Assembly (NCBI RefSeq): GCF_013391105.1
Contig: NZ_CP058335.1
Span: 1,922,001 to 1,986,000, forward strand
DNA length: 64,000 nt
Direction of reading: 5' to 3'
DNA from: Natronomonas salina
GTDB taxonomy: Archaea; Halobacteriota; Halobacteria; Halobacteriales; Haloarculaceae
A program made the position numbers and the translations under genes. Below the pieces are notes generated by a model. That model ran no database searches. It was given only the letters and a program-made list of their open reading frames with translations, and was not told the origin of the DNA. Shown piece by piece: positions 58,630 through 64,000 of the stretch. The first letter of the stretch is position 1, and every line of letters begins with the position of its first letter.

Positions 58630-59684
58630 ACGGTCGCCTCCGCGGCGACGCGCCTGGGGAGGTAGCGGTTCGCCGCGCGCATGATGACCTCGGTCGTGTC
58701 GGTCTTGTCGGCCAGCATCGCCTGCCGGCGGCGCCGCCACCGGTCGTCGAGGTCGGCGAGCAGCGCCGTCGCCGTCTCGATGCCGCGGTCGTGCCGGCGG
58801 GAGCCGTGGAACGTGTACGCCAGGCCGTAGCGGTCGGCGAGCTCGGTCATGTAGCCGAGCTCGAGGCTGTTGATGTACACCGAGGGCGTCCCGAGGACAG
58901 CGCTCTCAGCGGCCATCGTCGCGCCCTCGCCGACGAACAGTTCGGCCTCGGCGAGCACGTCGTGGATCAGGTGCGGCGGGACCGACACCCGGTACGGTTC
59001 CAGCTCCTCGCCGAGGGTTCGCTCGGCGGTGATCCGGACGGTGCCGCCGGCGGCCTCGAGGGACTCGACGGCCTCGGAGACGTCGGAGAGGCCCTCGGCG
59101 CCGACGTCGTGGGAGGCGTCCCAGTTGCTCAGCCGGAGGATGACCAGGTCGTCGTCCGCCTCGACGTCGAGGGCCGAGCGGATGCTCGACGACGACGCCG
59201 GCTCGAAGCGGTTCGGGTGGAGGTACGCAAGCTCGTGGTAGCCGGGGTAGTAGACGTGGTCGTCGCCCTCGCGACCGTCGTAGCACGACGGCGTGTACAC
59301 CGACGAGGCGAGCGGGATCGCGAGGGCGTTCGTGAGGCTCGCGTGCTCGGTGTCGGTGAAGACGACGCTGTCGGCCCCGCAGAGCCGCGCGACGTGGGCG
59401 GCCGCGACGCCGCCGACCCCGAGGAACAGGTCGGGGTCGAGGCTCCGGACCGCGCGGTAGAGCCGGTACTCGTAACCGAACTGCGTCAGCGGCAGCGTGA
59501 GCACCGAGTCGCTCTCCTCGGCGATCACGGTGTGCTCGATGTCGTAGTACCGCAGCAGCTCGACGGCGGGGGCCTTCCGGCGGACGAACACGTGGACGTC
59601 CTCGCCGGCGGCGGCGAGCTCCCCGATGGCGTGCCGGAAGAAGTGCACGTGCGCCGGGTGCTGGATGGTGACGACGGTAGTCAC
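58626..59684 (-). CDS. DUF354 family protein (GT-B / epimerase-like fold)
   Basis: 352 residues from a GTG start that overlaps the stop of the GT2 gene (GTGA). The N-terminal strand TVVTIQHPAHVHFFRHAI and the block GVGGVAAAHVARLCGADSVVFTDTEHAS are typical DUF354. The C-terminal lobe VGEGATMAAESAVLGTPSVYINS resembles the UDP-sugar site of MurG and WecB-type UDP-GlcNAc 2-epimerases. It could act as a transferase or as the missing UDP-GlcNAc 2-epimerase for the ManNAc branch. Cytoplasmic. Confidence 0.9.
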   Translation of the reverse strand: MTTVVTIQHPAHVHFFRHAIGELAAAGEDVHVFVRRKAPAVELLRYYDIEHTVIAEESDSVLTLPLTQFGYEYRLYRAVRSLDPDLFLGVGGVAAAHVARLCGADSVVFTDTEHASLTNALAIPLASSVYTPSCYDGREGDDHVYYPGYHELAYLHPNRFEPASSSSIRSALDVEADDDLVILRLSNWDASHDVGAEGLSDVSEAVESLEAAGGTVRITAERTLGEELEPYRVSVPPHLIHDVLAEAELFVGEGATMAAESAVLGTPSVYINSLELGYMTELADRYGLAYTFHGSRRHDRGIETATALLADLDDRWRRRRQAMLADKTDTTEVIMRAANRYLPRRVAAEATV

Positions 59685-60772
59685 GTGATCTGCACCTCCA
59701 GGCCGTCGTTCTCGTCGGCGTCGGCGTGCATCGCTGACAGCAGCGTCTGGACGCCGACGGCGCCGAGCAGCGCCGCGACGAGCACCGCGGCCGGACCGAC
59801 CGCGCCGAGGCCGACCCCGACGAGCGTCCCGACGGTCGCGACCGCGCCGAGCAGCGCCAGACCGGTCCCGAAGAGGTACGAGAGGACCAGCGGGTGGAAC
59901 GACCCGACCGCGTAGGAGTGCTTCATCCGCCACAGGAAGTTCCCCAGCAGGAGCCCGGAGACGTTCTTGATGTAGGAGGGGTAACTGATGGAGCTCTCCT
60001 CGTCGCCGTACTCCGCGGGGATGTCGACGTGGGCGACGCGGCAGTCGTGGCGGTTCAGCCGCGCGAGCAGGTCGTTGCAGTAGCCGTAGTCCTCGTACAT
60101 CTCCGCGACGTCGACCGTCTCGAGGGCCTCGCGGGTGATCGCCGCGTACCCGTTCTGGGGGTCGAGCAGCTCCCAGTAGCCGCTGGATACCTTCGTCAGC
60201 AGCGTGAGCACGGCGTTGCCGAACAGCCGGAACCGGGACATGCCCTGCCAGTGGCCGGGCGACCGGAGCCGGTTGCCCTTCGCGTAGTCGGCCCGCCCGT
60301 CGACGAGGGGGTCCAGCAGCGCGTCCAGCTGGTCGGGGTCCATCTGGCCGTCGCCGCCCATCACCGTGACGAGGTCGACGCCGTCCTCGACGGCCCGCAG
60401 GTAGCCGGTCTTGATGGCGCCGCCGACGCCGCGGTTCTCCTCGTGGCGGATCGCGACGACCTCGGTGGCCGCGTCGCCGGCGAGGGTCGGCGCCGACGCG
60501 CCCGTGCCGGCACTGCCGGTCGACGCGCCGGCGGCGACCGCCTCACCGCCGTCCGCCCGCGTTCCGTCTGTGGATGCCGGACCCGCATCGCCGGTCTCGT
60601 CGGGGGAGTCCTCGACCCGCTCGAGGATCTCCGCCCAGGTGCCGTCGGTCGAGCGGTCGTCGACGACGTAGGCGCGGTCGACGAACGACGGCAGCGTGTC
60701 GACGACCTCGCCGACGAAGCCCTCCTCGTTGTACGCGGGGACGACGACGCCGACGCTGTGGTTCCGGTACAT
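59681..60772 (-). CDS. Glycosyltransferase family 2 with C-terminal membrane helices
   Basis: 363 residues. The GT-A core is VGVVVPAYNEEGFVGEVVDTLP, VDDRSTDGTW, then EENRGVGGAIKTGY, MGGDGQMDPDQLDALLDP with the DxD-like DGQMDPD, typical of dolichyl-phosphate sugar synthases. An Ala/Gly/Thr linker of about 45 residues (about 58-103) is inserted after the first strands. Two hydrophobic helices at the C-terminus anchor it. It probably starts a glycan on a polyprenyl phosphate. The start lies 2 nt after the dehydrogenase stop. Confidence 0.9.
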   Translation of the reverse strand: MYRNHSVGVVVPAYNEEGFVGEVVDTLPSFVDRAYVVDDRSTDGTWAEILERVEDSPDETGDAGPASTDGTRADGGEAVAAGASTGSAGTGASAPTLAGDAATEVVAIRHEENRGVGGAIKTGYLRAVEDGVDLVTVMGGDGQMDPDQLDALLDPLVDGRADYAKGNRLRSPGHWQGMSRFRLFGNAVLTLLTKVSSGYWELLDPQNGYAAITREALETVDVAEMYEDYGYCNDLLARLNRHDCRVAHVDIPAEYGDEESSISYPSYIKNVSGLLLGNFLWRMKHSYAVGSFHPLVLSYLFGTGLALLGAVATVGTLVGVGLGAVGPAAVLVAALLGAVGVQTLLSAMHADADENDGLEVQIT

Positions 60773-60774
60773 GC

Positions 60775-62047
<1,273 letters not shown>

Positions 62048-62055
<8 letters not shown>

Positions 62056-63430
62056 CGATACCGACCCCCGTGTACCGCACCCGGTCGTCGCCGCGCAGTT
62101 CGGTCAGCGCCTGCCGGCCGTCGACGACCACGAGGCGCCCCTCGCCGCCGAGGGTCGCGACCTCGAGATCGTCGAACGCGGGCTGGGGCGTCACCATGAC
62201 CGCGGCGTCGTAACCGGCGTCGGCCTCGACGTCCTCGAGGGTCCGGACGGTGGCGCCGCGGTCCTCGAAGGGACCCGGCGAGGTGCAGACCGGGTCGACG
62301 ACGTCGACGTCCGCGCCGGCGTCGGCCAGTTCCTCGACGAGCGGCAGCGCCGGCGTCTTGCGGATCTCGTCGACGCCGGGCCGGTAGGTCGCGCCGAGGA
62401 CGAGCACCCGCGCGTCGGCGGGGTCGACGCCCTCGTCGCGGAGGTTCCGCTCGACGGCGTCGGCCGTGTACGACGGCATCGAGTCGTTGACCGCCCGCGC
62501 CGTCTCCATGAGCGGCGAGGGGGCGTCGAACGGTTCCGTGAGGAAGTAGGGGTAGAGGGGGATGCAGTGGCCGCCGACGCCCGCGCCGGGGTCGTGGATC
62601 TCGCAGAACGGCTGGGAGTTGGCGATGTCGATGGCTTCCGTGACGTCGACGCCGAGTTCGGGGGCGTGCTTCGCGAGCTCGTTGGCGAGGGCGATGTTCG
62701 TGTCGCGGTAGACGCCCTCGAAGACCTTCACCGCCTCCGCTGTCGTTGCGTCCGAGGCGGTGAGGATCTCGCCGCCGTGGACGGCGTCGTAGACGACCTC
62801 GGCGGCCGCCGCGCTCGCCTCGTCCACGCCGCCGATCACCTTGGGGTGGCCGCCGCGGATGTCTTCGAGCGCGCGCCCGGAGAGGGTCCGCTCCGGACAG
62901 AAGGCGAGCCCGAACTCGCCGCGGTCCAGGTCGCTGCCCTCGAGGAGCCGCGGCAGGACGACGTCCTCGCAGGTGCGCGGCGGGACCGTCGACTCGACGA
63001 TCACCAGGTCGCCGGCCGACAGCGTCGCGGCGACGTCGTCGACGGCCGCCAGCAGCGCCGAGAGGTCAGGCTCGCCGTCGTCGACGAGCGTCGGGACGAT
63101 CAGCACGTGGACCGTCGAGGGGGCCGCCTCGCGGCCCGACTCGACCGCGCGGAGCGCGCCGTCGTCGACGAGGTCGGCGACGAGGTCCGGGAGGCCCGGT
63201 TCGCCCTCGACGGGGCAGTCGCCGGCCTGGATCGCCGAGACGACCTCTGGGTCGATATCGACGCCCGCGACGTTGCCGGTCACGTCGGCGTAGACGGCGG
63301 CTAGCGGGAGCCCCATCTTGCCGAGCCCGTAGACGGCGACCGGAACCTCCCCAGAGCGGAAGGCCGCGTCCAGCGCCGTCGCGTCCGCGTCGGCGTCGTA
63401 GAGAGACCTGACCGTCCGGCTCTCAGACAC
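62048..63430 (-). CDS. Nucleotide-sugar dehydrogenase (UDP-ManNAc type, WecC-like)
   Basis: 460 residues. NAD motif VYGLGKMGLPLAAVYAD, SPERTLSGRALEDI-like FCPERTLSGRALEDIRGGHPKVIGG, and catalytic GVGGHCIPLYPYFL. These resemble WecC, the UDP-N-acetylmannosamine 6-dehydrogenase, which gives UDP-ManNAcA. The N-terminal 30 residues (MSESRTVRSLYDADADATALDAAFRSGE) extend beyond the Rossmann start. First gene of the six-gene operon that ends at 55773; all junctions overlap or leave 2 nt. Confidence 0.9.
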
Positions 63431-64000
63431 AGACGGTCACCTCCTCGCGTGCGGCCGGACGGGGGAGACGCCCCACCCTGTCCAGGTGGAACGGCTCCGC
63501 GATCGGCTCACCCCCACCTGTTCCCTTCCCGAAGACTACACTCGTCGACCGATGTCCGATTTCGTTTGCGTACATGGTGCCAGTTCGGCCGCGTGGCCGT
63601 TACATTCCACTCGGAGCCAGTACCCGGTTACTATGAGCCCACTAATGGCCGCCTTGCGCGCCGGTGGCGGGAGCGTCCGGGCATCTCCACCCGCCGATAT
63701 CGCCCGCCTCAGGCGTTTCGTTCCGTTTACGATCGTTTATGCACCGCTAAAATCCGCATACGGCGGTGGTGTGGCGTGCTCTTCGGGGGTGTCCTCGGTT
63801 GCGGGACCCCTCAAGCGTGGAGCGACGAACGAGAGCCAGCCCCGGAGGAGCCGGAGTGGCGAAGTCGAAGAATCGATGTTGGAGCTACAGTCGTACCGTC
63901 CGTAATACGTACCCACGCGTGCGTAAGGGCAGCGTCGGTGCCGCACCGGTCGTTCCGGTGTCGCTTCGAGGGGGACGTTGGAGGACTACACTCGGGGTCG
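63431..64000. other. Gene-free right end with promoter-like AT boxes
   Basis: 570 nt before the window edge. The sequence is less GC-rich than the genes (GTTACTATGAGCCCACTAATGG near 63630, GATCGTTTATGCACCGCTAAAATCC near 63730, CGTAATACGTACCC near 63900). Some of these could start the six-gene operon leftward, which would give a long leader, or a gene to the right of the window. No reading frame with coding character was seen. Confidence 0.5.

Noticed and set aside
63486-63905. A 139-codon plus-strand frame at the right end
   Set aside because: Its composition is basic and Ser/Arg-rich, unlike the acidic proteins here, it has no recognisable motif, and it lies in less GC-rich promoter-like DNA.

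Overview
The window comes from a halophilic archaeon of the class Halobacteria. Base composition is very GC-rich, the proteins are strongly acidic, and the gene content is archaeal (ribosomal protein S6e, SRP54, Orc1/Cdc6, an E1-like UbaA, a JAMM desampylase, PGF-CTERM and Tat-exported surface proteins). Many starts lie about 25-30 nt downstream of an AT-rich box, the pattern of leaderless haloarchaeal transcripts. The genus cannot be fixed from sequence alone. No rRNA, tRNA, CRISPR array or transposase gene was seen.

Layout. 1-12 kb: an ATP-grasp enzyme cut by the left edge, engB, a DUF389 membrane protein, rps6e with two small conserved genes, a DHH phosphoesterase, three universal stress proteins with a GNAT, a DUF5806 protein with a tandem repeat, then a lipoate-ligase/dihydroorotase operon divergent from an M23-like protein. 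12-27 kb: LysE and NhaC transporters, SRP54, a PHP phosphoesterase divergent from a BtuF-like protein plus desampylase, a three-gene PolB2 DNA-polymerase operon, Lrp and wHTH regulators, Orc1/Cdc6, a GNAT-zinc-ribbon fusion, UbaA and a sequon-rich Tat protein. 27-43 kb: an APC permease, MsrA, a stress protein, helix-hairpin-helix and zinc-ribbon proteins, a large Tat-exported protein, and a fatty-acid section (enoyl-CoA isomerase-like, acyl-CoA dehydrogenase, two SCP2-like proteins, acyl-CoA ligase, HTH-10 regulator). 43-63.4 kb: a surface-glycan region with GNAT, polysaccharide deacetylase, a flippase with a Thr/Pro tail, a sugar-transfer ATP-grasp protein, GlmS with an asparagine-synthetase-like partner, two membrane-associated HTH proteins, and a tight six-gene operon (two nucleotide-sugar dehydrogenases, GT2, DUF354, GT4 and a polytopic GT-C-like protein). 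The last 570 nt hold no supportable gene.

How the genes fit together. The 43-63 kb block reads as synthesis of amino-sugar/uronic-acid glycans: GlmS makes glucosamine-6-phosphate, the dehydrogenases make UDP-hexuronates, glycosyltransferases assemble the glycan and the flippase exports it. Possible acceptors in the window are unusually dense in N-glycosylation sequons (26.4 and 43.0 kb). UbaA (SAMP activation) and the JAMM protease (SAMP removal) are opposing halves of the archaeal ubiquitin-like pathway.

Most notable: (i) two copies of a dispersed, hairpin-rich intergenic element, both between convergent genes and in opposite orientation; (ii) the PolB2 / small protein / degenerate RecA-like operon, which looks like a DNA-damage polymerase cassette; (iii) a leaderless 36-codon reading frame ending in a TGATG overlap with glmS; (iv) a membrane protein joining extracellular thrombospondin-type calcium repeats to a cytoplasmic winged helix; (v) many in-frame tandem expansions, including a palindromic 16-nt motif encoding RAGGHA/RASGHA in three unrelated genes.
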